Assembly (NCBI GenBank): GCA_015680685.1
Contig: MNCI01024360.1
Location: 103,095-125,315, forward strand
From: Gnetum montanum
Taxonomy: Eukaryota; Streptophyta; Gnetopsida; Gnetales; Gnetaceae
DNA: 22,221 nucleotides
Reading direction: 5' to 3'
The notes under the pieces were generated by a model that saw only the letters and a list, made by a program, of their open reading frames with translations, had not been told where the DNA came from and made no database searches. The position numbers were made by a program, and so were the translations under genes. Numbering within the stretch: position 1 is the first letter of the stretch; each line of letters opens with the position of its first letter. Below are positions 9,265-18,593 of this stretch, in pieces.

Positions 9265-10887
9265 TTGTGCATGGAACCATCAGAGGGGCTTGTACAAACC
9301 TACATTGACAGAAGAGCTGAAATGGAAGAGATTCATCAACAGGTCTCCACTATTGATGACCAAGATGACTGGGGAACACTAGAAGTCCCTGAGAGCTTCA
9401 AACAAGAGTCCCTTGAGTTAAAATATTTACCGGCTCACTTAGAGTATGCATTTCTGCAAAATGGCAAGCCGGTAATCATCAATGCCACCCTTGCTCCAGA
9501 ACAGAAGAAGAAGTTGCTGAAGGTGGTAAACAAATGGGTTGTTGCATTCACATGGTCATATCCTGAGTTGACTAGAGTTGATCCCAGGGTCTACCAACAT
9601 CGAATCTATCTTGACCCTTCCATGAAACCACAACGACAGCCACAAAGACGGTTGAATCCCAAATTGAAGCAAGTTGTGAAAGATGAAATCCAACAATTGC
9701 TAAAGGCGGGATTTATTTATTCTGTCACCGATAGCGAATGGGTTAGCCCACTCGTTATCGTGCCCAAGAAAGATGATAAGTGGAGGGTCTGTATTGAATT
9801 CCAGTTGCTCAATATGGTGACCTTCAAGGACCACTTCTCGCTCTCATTTGTGGACCAGGTGTTGGACACCATAGCAGGGCACCGCTACTACAACTTTTTG
9901 GATGGTTATAGTGGTTATAACCAAATCCAAATAGCACCAGAGGACTAGGCCAAAACTACTTTCACAAGTCCATGGGGGACTTTCGCATACAAGAAGATGC
10001 CCTTTGGCCTGTGCAATGCGCCCACTACGTTCCAACGCCTTGTCCTAAGCATTTTTCAGCAACAAATCAGCAATGGTGTAGAAGTCTTCATGGATGACTT
10101 CTTCACCTATGGGGCCACGTTCGAGCAAGCCTTGGACTGTCTTGAGCAGATTCTCAAACGGTGTGTAGACACCAATCTGTGGCTCAATTGGCAGAAAAGC
10201 CATTTGATGGTCCAGGAAGGCATTGTGTTGGGGCATCGCATCTCACAAACAGGGATCAGTGTAGATCTTGAAAAGATCAGGGTTATCCAAGGAATCACCT
10301 GCCAACCAAGTACCGTCAAAGATGTTTGGTCATTCCTTGGACACACTGGTTACTACCGGCGATTCATTGAAAACTTCTTGAAGATCGCCAAGCCGTTGGT
10401 AGAGCTGACAAAGAAGGACGCTCCGTTCATCTGGACCAAGGAGTGCGAATCTACATTCCAAGTGCTGAAATAGAAACTCGTAGAAACTCCAGTTCTAAGA
10501 GCCCTTGATTAGTCCAGACCCTTTCACATTATGACAGATGTATCCAACTTTGCCATGGGGGACGTGCTTACACAGTGTGACAAGCATAAACATCCTTATT
10601 ATATCCACTGTGCAAGCCGTAGTATTGTGGGTGCTCAGTTAAACTACACCACTACCGAAAAGGAATTGATGGCGGTGGTGTTCGCCTTGGACAAATTCTG
10701 GTACTATGTGCTCGGATACGAGGTGTTTGTGCATACGGACCATAGTGCTATCCGATTCCTGATGAACAAACCAATGGTGAGCCCCTGCATTATCCGGTGG
10801 CTGGTGATTCTTCAGGAGTTCGATCTTACCATGGTAGACAGGAAGGGGACTGAGAATGTGGTTGCTGACCACTTATCTCGGTTGTGA
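9265..10887 (+). pseudogene. pol: Reverse transcriptase and RNase H of element B
   Basis: This copies element RNA into DNA inside the particle. The N-terminal part leads into the RT fingers (RRLNPKLKQVVKDEI, WVSPLVIVPKK, WRVCIEF). The palm aspartate is in LDGYSGYNQI (Asp codon 9901), followed by PFGLCNAPTTFQR (about 10000) and the catalytic box FMDD (10087-10098), so all three RT aspartates are kept. The connection GHTGYYRRFI (about 10340) leads to RNase H, whose acidic residues are visible in MTD (10537), TEKE (10657-10665), HTDH (10738) and ADHL (10867). Stops at 9946 (the expected Gln of EDQAKTTF), 10471, 10510 and 10885 inactivate it, but there is no frameshift. Motifs are closest to Athila/Tat pol as I know it. 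Confidence 0.9.
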
Positions 10888-12327
10888 TGGGATGACACAG
10901 AAGAGGAGGAGCCTTTATCTGACCAATTTCCAAATGAACTCCTCTTCACAGGCGCAGTTGATCCTCAAGCAACCAAGGAATCCCCTTGGTTTAGCTGCAT
11001 CCTCACCTACCTCACAACCCAGGAGCTGCCTAAGGAGTGGAACCACTGGCAGAAACAGTAGTTTCTCCATAAGGCCAAGCGTTTCATAGAAATCAATGGC
11101 CACCTCTACAAGGTGTGCGCAGATGGCCTAGTTCGATGGTGTGTCCTTGATGATGATACACTGCGCATCCTTCAAGATGCTCACGAGGGCCCTTGTGGGG
11201 GCCACTATGCTGGATGCTGAATGACCATTAAAATCCTACTTGCAGGGTATTATTGGCCTACACTTTTCAGGGACATCCAATGGTTTGCCCGCTCCTGTGA
11301 ACGATGCTAGAGGGATGGTGGGATGACAACACGATTGGAGGGACCTCAACAGTGGATCCAGCCACTGGAGCCCTTTGACATTTGGGGTATCGACTTCATG
11401 GGACCCATCATACCCCTGTCAAATGGGAAGGCATACATCATCGTAGCTGTGGACTACTGTACAAAGTGGGCTAAAGCGACAACCGTCGTCGATTGTTCTT
11501 CCAACACCGTCACACGATTTATCCAACAACAAATCGTTAACAGGTTTGGAGTGCCACGTGCACTCATTTCTGATAATGGAACTCACTTTACGGGTGTCAC
11601 TTTTCGGAAACTCATGCAACGCTTGGGGGTAACGCATAAATTCATAACTCCCTATCACCCCCAAGCCAATGGGCAAGCCGAAGTCACCAATACGGAGATC
11701 ACCAAGATCCTTACCCGAACCATCAGCAAATATAGGAGGGATTGGAGCACTAAGCTTAACGATGCCCTATGGGCCTATCACTCCACTTGAAAACTTCCTA
11801 TAGGGTACTCTCCCTATGAGTTAGTGTACGAAAAGTTGTCAATTCAGGCCGAACTCTGCACACTATCCACCGCCAATGACTTAGGCCTTGACCTCCTGCT
11901 AGCACAATGTGAATGACTGATCAATTTAAGTGTGCTAGATGACAACCGATTAGTGGCCCTGTCCTCCAATGAGATCCACAAGGCCTACAACAAAAAACAA
12001 CAAGATCTTAGGATTCGGAAAGTCATGTTCAGATGTGGAGACAAAGTGTTGTATTGGAACCCCTCACATGTATCTCAACTGACCAAGTTTCAAACATTGT
12101 GGGAGGGACCTTACATTGTCTCCGAAACCTTCCCATCTGGGGCCTTGCTCATCCACAAACCTGCAAACCCCACCAGAACAGAGTTAGTCAACTGCCAACA
12201 ACTGAAACCTTTTTGCGAACTCCACTCAACCAGTGCAACCACCTCATCATCGCCAGGTCAACCATGCTCCATTTTTCATGTCTCCTCCTTTCCACCCAGT
12301 CGTGGAGGAGACCGTCGTCCCTGCTGA
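10888..12327 (+). pseudogene. pol: Integrase of element B (zinc-binding, DDE core, GPY domain)
   Basis: Integrase would insert the cDNA into the host genome. In the same frame as RT, the N-terminal zinc-binding residues are His 11182, His 11203, Cys 11296 and Cys 11305. The catalytic triad is Asp 11392 (GIDFMG), Asp 11572 (SDNGTHF) and Glu 11680 (NGQAE), with 35 residues between the last two, the classical DD35E spacing. A C-terminal GPY motif (LWEGPYIV, 12097-12120) follows. After it comes a Ser/Pro-rich tail ending at 12325-12327, with no chromodomain seen. Stops lie at 11059, 11218, 11308, 11788 and 11914. Each can be explained by one transition from CAG, CGA or TGG. No frameshift is seen. 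Confidence 0.9.
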
Positions 12328-13842
12328 TCCATTCCACTACACCCCTCACCATTTTGTGAATTTTTGTTTTACACTTTTTTGTTTTACACCTTTTGTTTTA
12401 CAATTTTTTGTCTTTCACCATCATTCCTACGTTTGCAAACCCTAAACCCATTTTTCCTTTCTTTACTTATTTTTCGTTTCTTTGTGAATGTTTTCATTTT
12501 TTCACGTAATTACTACTATGTCGTCTTTTTGTCTTCAGATGTTTGGCACAGTTGGTTTTCGTTACGATGGATACTGTAATAGTATTCCTCGTTATCTGGT
12601 TCCTACCATTGCCTAGTTGTCCTTGGATTTTATGTTTGTTTTCACATTCATAAACTTGGCAATGAGTCCACGTCATTCACCCATTCGCCGTTCCATGGTT
12701 TTCCTTTTGTTGCAAACATGCAACCCCTTCAATTAACAACATTTTAATTAATGTGTGACTTATGTAGTTCCTAGACTGAGGGACAACCCAATGGTTTGAA
12801 TCGGGTGTGACTTCAAGGGGAATGCTTTATTCGTTGTTCTGTTCCATTCCCTGGGTTGCCGGTGTGTTCGTACAAATTTCCTACCACTCCAAATATCTCT
12901 CTACGAAAGCTTCTAGGCAGTTCGACCTTACATGGTGTGATCCTTGAAGAAAAAAGATAAGGATTCAAAGCACACCCCTTGGTCAAATGCATGCAAACAC
13001 GCATGGGCCTTTGCATGGTGTGGTTCCCACAAAAAATAAGAAAAAAATAAATCACGGTGGGAATTCAAAGCACGCCCCTTAGACCGCTTCTCACGGGCTA
13101 TACGCACTAGTTATGGAACTTCCTTAGCCCCCTCTAACTCCGTCCCGTTTCCCTTCCTTCTTCTCACGTTACTGGAGTGGTGGTTCTCTGTGGGGTCATT
13201 CTTGCTTCCTTAGGGGATGGCCGGGACTTCGTCTATTGCTGCGATGTCACTGACTGCAGCTGGTTTTGGGGTCTGACCTCAGGAAAGGTTCTACCGGGTC
13301 ACTTAACCACGATCTCACATGGGGTTCATGTGACTGAAATTCAAAATTTTCATTTTTCTCCTCTTCCTCTGTTCCCATTTCACTCCATACTCACCTCACT
13401 ACCATTCTTGTGTTTTGTGTGTTCGTCATGTTTTCTGTAGGTCTCTCATGCCTTGGCGGGTTTTCTTGGGTTGGAGTCTTAACTGGTTGGCACCTATTAT
13501 TGGCACCCAGGCCCACGGACCCTTGTGTTGAGGGTATGCAGGGGCTACAAAGGCTGTTGCCTGCTATGGGGAGGACCCACCTGCCTATTCCTAGTTCCGC
13601 CTATTAAGCCTCCCATCCTTTGGATTTCTTGGTTGATTGTTTTCCGTGTCCCATCGTTCAATTTCATCCTTGTGAAGTTCTTTTTGCGTCATGTTCTCCT
13701 ATTTTTGTCTCTTTTTCACATTTAATTCCCTTCCTCATGTCCTTAGTCATGACTGGGCCTTTCACGTGCTTCAACCGCCTCAAATTGGGTTTCCAAATTC
13801 ATCATTTTGGGTGTTTTATGGGTTGGTCAACGGATGAACAGT
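12328..13842 (+). other. Non-coding spacer of element B after integrase
   Basis: No coding frame is supported; short open stretches here lack recognisable domains and are not conserved as protein in element A. Visible structure: T-rich repeats (12361-12419), a partial duplication in which 12931-12980 resembles 13014-13080 (shared ATTCAAAGCAC.CCCCTT, exactly 100 bp apart at 12963/13063), and landmarks shared with element A's spacer. Confidence 0.6.
12361..12419 (+). repeat. T-rich tandem repeat, about four 15-bp units
   Basis: Units of roughly TTTTTGTTTTACAC start at 12361, 12375, 12391 and 12405. A comparable T-rich tract follows the gag end of element A (about 1770-1880), at the equivalent place. 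Confidence 0.7.
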
Positions 13843-13910
13843 GATGCGTATACGCGGCCACATATACGCAACCCCGTCGATGCAGCGCCCAACCCCTATA
13901 TATACCCTGT
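13843..13910 (+). promoter_or_regulatory. U3-like internal promoter module upstream of ORF2 in element B
   Basis: The stretch contains GCGTATACGCGGCCAC (13846-13861), CCCCGTCGATGCAGC (13872-13886) and, 10 bases later, CCTATATATA (13895-13904). The LTR's U3 has GCGTATAC, TATGCGGCCAC, CCCCGTTTATGCAGC and CCTATAAATA in the same order (17417-17568). The spacing from the CCCCGT box to TATA is also similar. This suggests a second promoter about 390 bp upstream of the ORF2 ATG. It could instead be the relic of a lost LTR. Confidence 0.55.
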
Positions 13911-14052
13911 CGCACTTGTTCATTTTTCATCATTTGGAGTTCAAACTAAGGGGAGTTTTTGCCATTTTTTTTTCTGCCTAACCTTTTCCAACACACCTAC
14001 ATTCTGTCGCAAGTCCTCATCAACCGATCCTTTCCCTTTTAAGCAATCAGAG

Positions 14053-14285
14053 GTATGCTCTCAGTCGTGGGGGGGTGGTGCCTTTGTGAAACTAACTATA
14101 ACTAATTAATTAATTAATTAGTTTGTTAATTATAAAAACTTTGGTCCTAACCCCTAACTTAATGCTCTGGGAAACTTAACAGTGTGCCTGTGCCATTAAC
14201 ATAACTTGGTCAAACTGAGAAAGTATATAAGGACCATCTTAAACAACTTATGAATAGTATAACGGATGATTATGTTTGATTGCAG
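14053..14285 (+). other. Candidate leader intron directly upstream of ORF2
   Basis: A donor-like AG|GTATGC lies at 14051-14058 and an acceptor-like TTTGATTGCAG ends at 14285, so the ATG of ORF2 would be the first codon of the next exon. The 233 bases between are AT-rich (including repeated ATTA at 14103-14120), as plant introns are. The acceptor AG is also present before the ORF2 ATG of element A (3130-3131) and before that of element E (18624-18625); the donor is not obvious in A. No transcript evidence is available. Confidence 0.4.
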
Positions 14286-17139
14286 ATGGCACCCAAACCG
14301 AGGCACCCAAGGGACGAAGGACCGTTTCAACCAAGGGACAAGCACCCACGCATAGGAAGGGGACGAGGTGTGCAACAACCAGAGTATGCAGAGGGCTCTC
14401 ATGCAACTGGCCCCTTCAGCGAAAGACCTGAGGTGGAATCTGTTCACCAGATTCTCGAAGAGGAGATCTCCAACAGGTGATTGCTCGGGGATGAGACTCC
14501 TAGGATAGCACCACGGCTTGAGGTCACCCTGACCCAAGCTTTCCTTGATGCTACCACGCCACGTAAGGTGCAACGGACGGTCCACCAAGAGTTAAATTTT
14601 GGACCATTCCTCGACAATGCTCCAGAAGACGTGAGGCTTTAGCTGCAGAACTCTCCGATGTGGCCAATCATCACAACCAGTGGTGAATGGTACTTAGGGG
14701 AAACCTATCTCTTTTGGATGAACCGGCAACTAGGTTCAAGTGTAAGAATCAAAGATATTTATGTCTCTTACTCTTCAGAAGCAATAGTGCAAGCTCTGGG
14801 GTTACCCGAAATTGGGGCAAATGTGGCAGAAATTCCAAAATAGGCCGATCCAGAGGTGAAGGCGCAATGGATCCAATGGTGCTATGGGGTTGAGCGCAAA
14901 GAATTTGGCTCCTTGACCATGACAGAGAGAGTATACTCCAAAATAGCATCTTACCATTTGAATCCAATGGTAAGACCCAGCAAAATCACAGCCTTCTCCG
15001 CTCATGCGTGTGCCGCCTTGAGTGGGAAATTTCCCATGAGTCTTCCACAATTGTTGTTTCTGGAGATTGAAAAAAGGTTCACTAAGAATGAACGTGGAAG
15101 ACGAGCTCTCCCCTTTCCCTGCTTGATCCGAAAGTTATCCAAACGGGCAAGGATAGCACAATACTCTAATGATATCATCCGATGTGCCCCAATTGCCTAG
15201 TGGCGAGAGATGATGAAAGAAAAAACTCCTACCGCCACATAGACTGAGGAAGAGCAGCAACCACCTCCACCATCTGCACAAACAACGCATCCAGGCTCGC
15301 AAAGCACTACAGAATACCTTCGCGAGATCCGGGAAACGCTCTTGAGCTAGCAAGAGCAATTTGGCAGGACCGGTGGAGAAGAGGATACTTTGGTTTATCG
15401 CCCTGCAATGAGTCACCTGGAACAAGTGGCTCAATTAGTCAGCTTGCTTGAAAGAGCAGGGCCGATATTCTCCGTCGCCCGAGTAGCAATTCCAACCAGA
15501 ACAGCCAAGCATCCGAGATGTTTCAACTGCAACCCAGCAATTATTTCCTGAAATCTTAGGGAATGTTGCTGCCTTCTCGGTCCACTTGGAAGATGGTGAA
15601 GGGGCGACGGTCTTGGTGATGCAGCACCAGGGACAAGAAGTTGTAGCCAAAGTGGTTGCTGACATAATCGCTACAGCTCTCAATGCACCGGCAGCACCTA
15701 TACCAAACATTTATGGACTGCAAGATGTACAGGTGTTTGCTAGAACTTCATGTAGCCAGATTAACACAGCCTAACATGAAGAGCTGTTGGATCGACTGGT
15801 GGGAACCGGGCAACTGCTTCCGAATGTCTTCGACCTTTCAGACACCATTACTGCAACCTAGTCAGAGCTACTCTCGGCAAGGGGTAAGAGCCTTGTTTTG
15901 GAAGGGCAACTTGAAGCTGCTTAAGTCTCTTGTCAATGCTTGGCAATTGAGGTAGCCTAATTAAGAGCCTAATTTTCCAATCCAGCGATCCTCAACCGTG
16001 AAATCACTAGAGATGAAGCTTTTCAACAGCTTTAGCTTAAACTTCAGGTTGTTGAGGATGTGCGAGAGATAGCGATCCTCGACAAGGCCATAGCAGATGC
16101 CCGATCATATCACTTAGAGAAGGACTTGGTAGAGGTTCGCTAGGAGAACGTGCAGTTGACTACAGAAGTTCATCGCCTGTGCAATCTTGGTGTAGAGAAT
16201 GAACACATGAAGGATTTCATCCACCAACAACAGGAGGAGCTAGCCAGGGTGAATGTAGATATAAGAAGGTTGGAAGCTGAGAATAGAAATCTATCCATGG
16301 AGGAGGTTCGGGCATTGCGACAGAAGTCTACAATCGAAATTGCCACTTGGAGAAACAAGGCCCTGAAGTTTGTAAAAGTCAAAAATCATTACAAGGACCA
16401 AGTGGGATTGTAGAAGGAGGTGAACGAGAAGCACATTCAAGTCGCTAAAGCCAAGATGAACCAAGCACTCCAGCAGCTTCGAGAGGGAGGCAATATATGG
16501 TCATCCATCTTTGACGGGTTGAATGCCTACAACAAAGCAGAAATCCACCTAAAGGAGCTGCAGATCGAGGAAATGACAGAATACATGGAATTGACCAACC
16601 TTCGATATGCAAACCTGGCTATGCTCACAGTCGGGAGACTACAGTTAGAGTTAGAAAAATAAGCAGCTGTCTCGTATTCTTTATACGAGGGAGAGTTCCA
16701 AGCGCACAAAGCAACAAAACAAAAGTTGGCAACAGCAAATGTGGAACTCGAGGTCCTCCGCTCAGGCTTTGAAGGATAACGTACAATCGCGGAGGACCTG
16801 GCCCGAAGAATGAATGACTACCAGCAGCTGCAGACATCGATTTGAGCATTCGACATCGAGCGCAAACAATTTGGAGCCTGGTTTGTCAATTTAAAAGAAC
16901 TCTTTCCAGCATTGCCATGTCCTTGGGAAGTTCCAGCTCCAGCACACATTGGAGAAGCTACCTGGACCATGAACGACCCCAGAAGAAAAGAAGAAAAGAT
17001 GAGGGCTCTCTTGGAGGCTTTCTGGCTACCTCCAAAAGTTGCAGCTGCCGCTGGGCAACCATCATTCGTGTCACCACCAACGCATGGGCCAGAGGCTGGA
17101 GAAGGTTCATCAAAACCACCGCCCCCAGGGATGGTGTGA
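14286..17139 (+). pseudogene. ORF2 of element B: plant-transposon-like domain followed by a long coiled coil
   Basis: Role unknown. It sits where Athila-type elements carry their so-called envelope-like ORF. The ATG at 14286 opens a basic N-terminus (MAPKPRHPR). From about 14590 to 15165 the frame reads a domain with ELNFGPFLD, YLFWMNRQLG, SSEAIVQALGLPE and RRALPFPCLIRKL segments. This resembles the Pfam family 'putative plant transposon protein', by recollection of its pattern only. A one-base shift lies between about 15440 and 15490. The second half (about 15950-16850) is rich in Glu, Lys, Leu and Gln with heptad-like spacing (EELARVNVDIRRLEAENRNL), a strong coiled-coil look. The C-terminus is Pro/Gly-rich and ends PPPPGMV-stop. 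No signal peptide or membrane helix is seen, so 'env' is not supported. About 18 stops interrupt it. Confidence 0.65.
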
Positions 17140-17390
17140 TCTTCTCCAGCAATTTTGTGCATCATTCTACACAGCAAAGGCTCTAGGACCAGCGGGGTGT
17201 TCAATTTTGTCTCTGAACACTATCATTTTTGTAATTTGTTCTCCTCTGTAACTCGGGCACTTGGTCAAATTCATGTTGTGTCAAGTGTGTGTCATGTATG
17301 TGTTTTAGTTATGTGTGTTGCTAATAAGAATCCATACCTTCCAAATTGTAAAGTAACTCGAGGACGAGTTTTTGCTCAATCGTGGGGGTA
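17140..17390 (+). other. 3' non-coding region and polypurine tract of element B
   Basis: No coding signal. The last 34 bases (17357-17390) start CTCGAGGA and end in the G-rich TGGGGGTA directly before the LTR; the same block is in element A (3709-3742). It should prime plus-strand synthesis. Confidence 0.8.
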
Positions 17391-18336
17391 TGATGAAGTT
17401 TCATATAGTCCTGCGTCGACTGGGCCGCGTATACAGGGTTATGTATATGCGGCCACGTCGACGCGGGCCCATCGACGTAGCTTTCCTACATCGAAGCGGG
17501 CCCGTCGACGTAGCTTTCCTACTCAACGTGGCCCCGTTTATGCAGCCGCCTTTTCTAGCCTATAAATAAGAGGGCCTTCCGCCTCATTTAGGCATCTTTT
17601 AGTTAGTTGTAGCGAAGCTCTTGCATTTTGTTCCCGCGGGAGATAGAATATTTTCCAAGTGCCCGCAGCAGGTGTAAGAAAAGTGATCGGCTCTTTATTC
17701 GAGCGTTGATGTATCTAAGCCCATTGGCGTGATGGCAAGAAAGACAAACTATTCAAGCATTCCTTGCAGCATTTAGATTTAGCTATTTTATGCATTCAGT
17801 AGTTTAATATATTTATGCTTTGTTAGTTACATGATAATTACTTAAGTTTCTGTTATTAATATTTTAATCACTATTGTTCATTCGTAGTTCGTAAAGGCCA
17901 TAAGTACGACCATCTCGAACATAATCCAAACACTTGGTAAGCCCAATGATGCTTAACGTCTGGTAACCCAAAAGTGTTAGGAAATGCTCAAAACATGCTC
18001 GGAAGATGGGACCAGATACTTATGCTAGGAATAGTTAGAACATAAGTTAGGATAATTAGAGATTAGATAATAGTTTATTCCTTACCTTTCATACCTTAAA
18101 TTAGCCGCCAAAAGATATGAAAAAAGATATAAAAATCATTAGCCTTAATCTCACTTAACCATCGTAAATAGAACATCACAAGTGAGATTAGGAAGACAAT
18201 GACTGTTCTAACCCAAAGTTTCACTGGTTAGAGTCTGGTGTATGTTGAGTGCTTACAGTCTACGGAATTCGACTGGGTCGTGTGTGAACGCTCGTGCTTC
18301 GTATGGTTGGGCGTAGGGGTACCTAGCCGCTCATCA
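17391..18336 (+). repeat. 3' LTR of element B
   Basis: It starts TGATGAAG and ends CTCATCA, and is followed by ACTAC. TATAAATA is at 17561-17568. The position equivalent to the 5' LTR's AATAAA reads AAGAAA here (17737-17742). U3 contains two adjacent 33-bp units (17463-17495 and 17496-17528) that begin GCGGGCCC and contain TCGACGTAGCTTTCCTA, then a third partial unit. Confidence 0.93.
17463..17528 (+). repeat. 33-bp tandem repeats in U3 of LTR B
   Basis: Two units match at most positions (GCGGGCCC.TCGACGTAGCTTTCCTAC). They are CpG-rich and sit just upstream of the TATA box. The 5' LTR has degenerate counterparts at about 5118-5190. Repeated U3 modules often act as enhancers in LTR elements, but no factor site is recognised here. 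Confidence 0.75.
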
Positions 18337-18593
18337 ACTACCTTAACATAAATGGAATAAAACTACAGGAATTTGGCTACTCTATTGACAAACTATCAAA
18401 AAATATTGAAAAACTATTGAAACTAATGCCCAAACTATGTGCCCAAGTGCTATATTTATAGGCCTGTGTATACCTTGTGACATCGGATACCTAACATCAC
18501 ATCTTGGATTGGATGTCGAATACCTAACATCGCATCTTGACCTCAATGTCGGGTATCCAATGTCGAAGTTGTTGACAAAAACGTGTTTCATCA
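18337..18593 (-). repeat. LTR C, U3-side half (reverse orientation), starting with the right ACTAC duplication
   Basis: ACTAC at 18337-18341 is element B's right target duplication. On the minus strand LTR C begins TGATGAAACACG at 18593 and has TATAAATA at 18460-18453, 133 bp inside. A GGGCATTAGTT stretch follows, shared with LTRs A and D. U3 holds a 33-bp tandem repeat (about 18483-18575). The flanks of the whole LTR (AAAAC at 4779-4783, AGATC at 18594-18598) agree at only three of five bases, so a target duplication is not supported. Confidence 0.75.
18483..18575 (-). repeat. 33-bp tandem repeats in U3 of LTR C
   Basis: On the plus strand, units starting TCGRATACCTAACATC.CATCTTG begin at 18483 and 18516, and a third, more diverged unit begins at 18549. 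The period is 33 bp, the same as in LTR B, but the sequence is unrelated. Confidence 0.7.

Larger units (their letters stand above)
5069..18336 (+). mobile_element. Element B: complete 13.3-kb Athila/Tat-like Ty3/gypsy LTR retrotransposon with an extra 3' ORF
   Basis: It has two LTRs (5069-5999, 17391-18336), a tRNA-Asp-type PBS, gag, protease, RT-RNase H, integrase in the Ty3 order, a spacer, ORF2, a PPT, and a perfect ACTAC duplication on both sides. Absence of a chromodomain after integrase, the tRNA-Asp primer, LTRs beginning TGATGA and an additional ORF between integrase and the 3' LTR together favour the Athila/Tat group. Downstream of the TATA box the two LTRs (778 bp each) differ at roughly 50 positions by hand count, about 6-7%, so the insertion is not recent. 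All ORFs carry stops, so this copy could not encode its own proteins. Confidence 0.92.

Noticed and set aside
12121-12327. Chromodomain after the integrase GPY motif
   Set aside because: The tail is short and Ser/Pro/Thr-rich with no aromatic-cage pattern, in line with a non-chromovirus lineage.
13807-14109. 100-codon plus-strand frame before ORF2
   Set aside because: It covers the U3-like promoter module and the donor site, has no domain and has no counterpart in element A.
14286-17139. Calling ORF2 a retroviral-type envelope gene
   Set aside because: No signal peptide, membrane anchor or cleavage-site pattern is visible; most of the second half is coiled coil.
17463-17528. Regular short repeats that might suggest a CRISPR-like array
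   Set aside because: Units are directly adjacent without spacers and lie in U3 of a plant LTR; this is tandem duplication.
17155-17565. 136-codon plus-strand frame crossing the end of ORF2 into the 3' LTR
   Set aside because: It spans the PPT and the LTR boundary and is open partly because of the U3 repeats; a real gene would not cross these.
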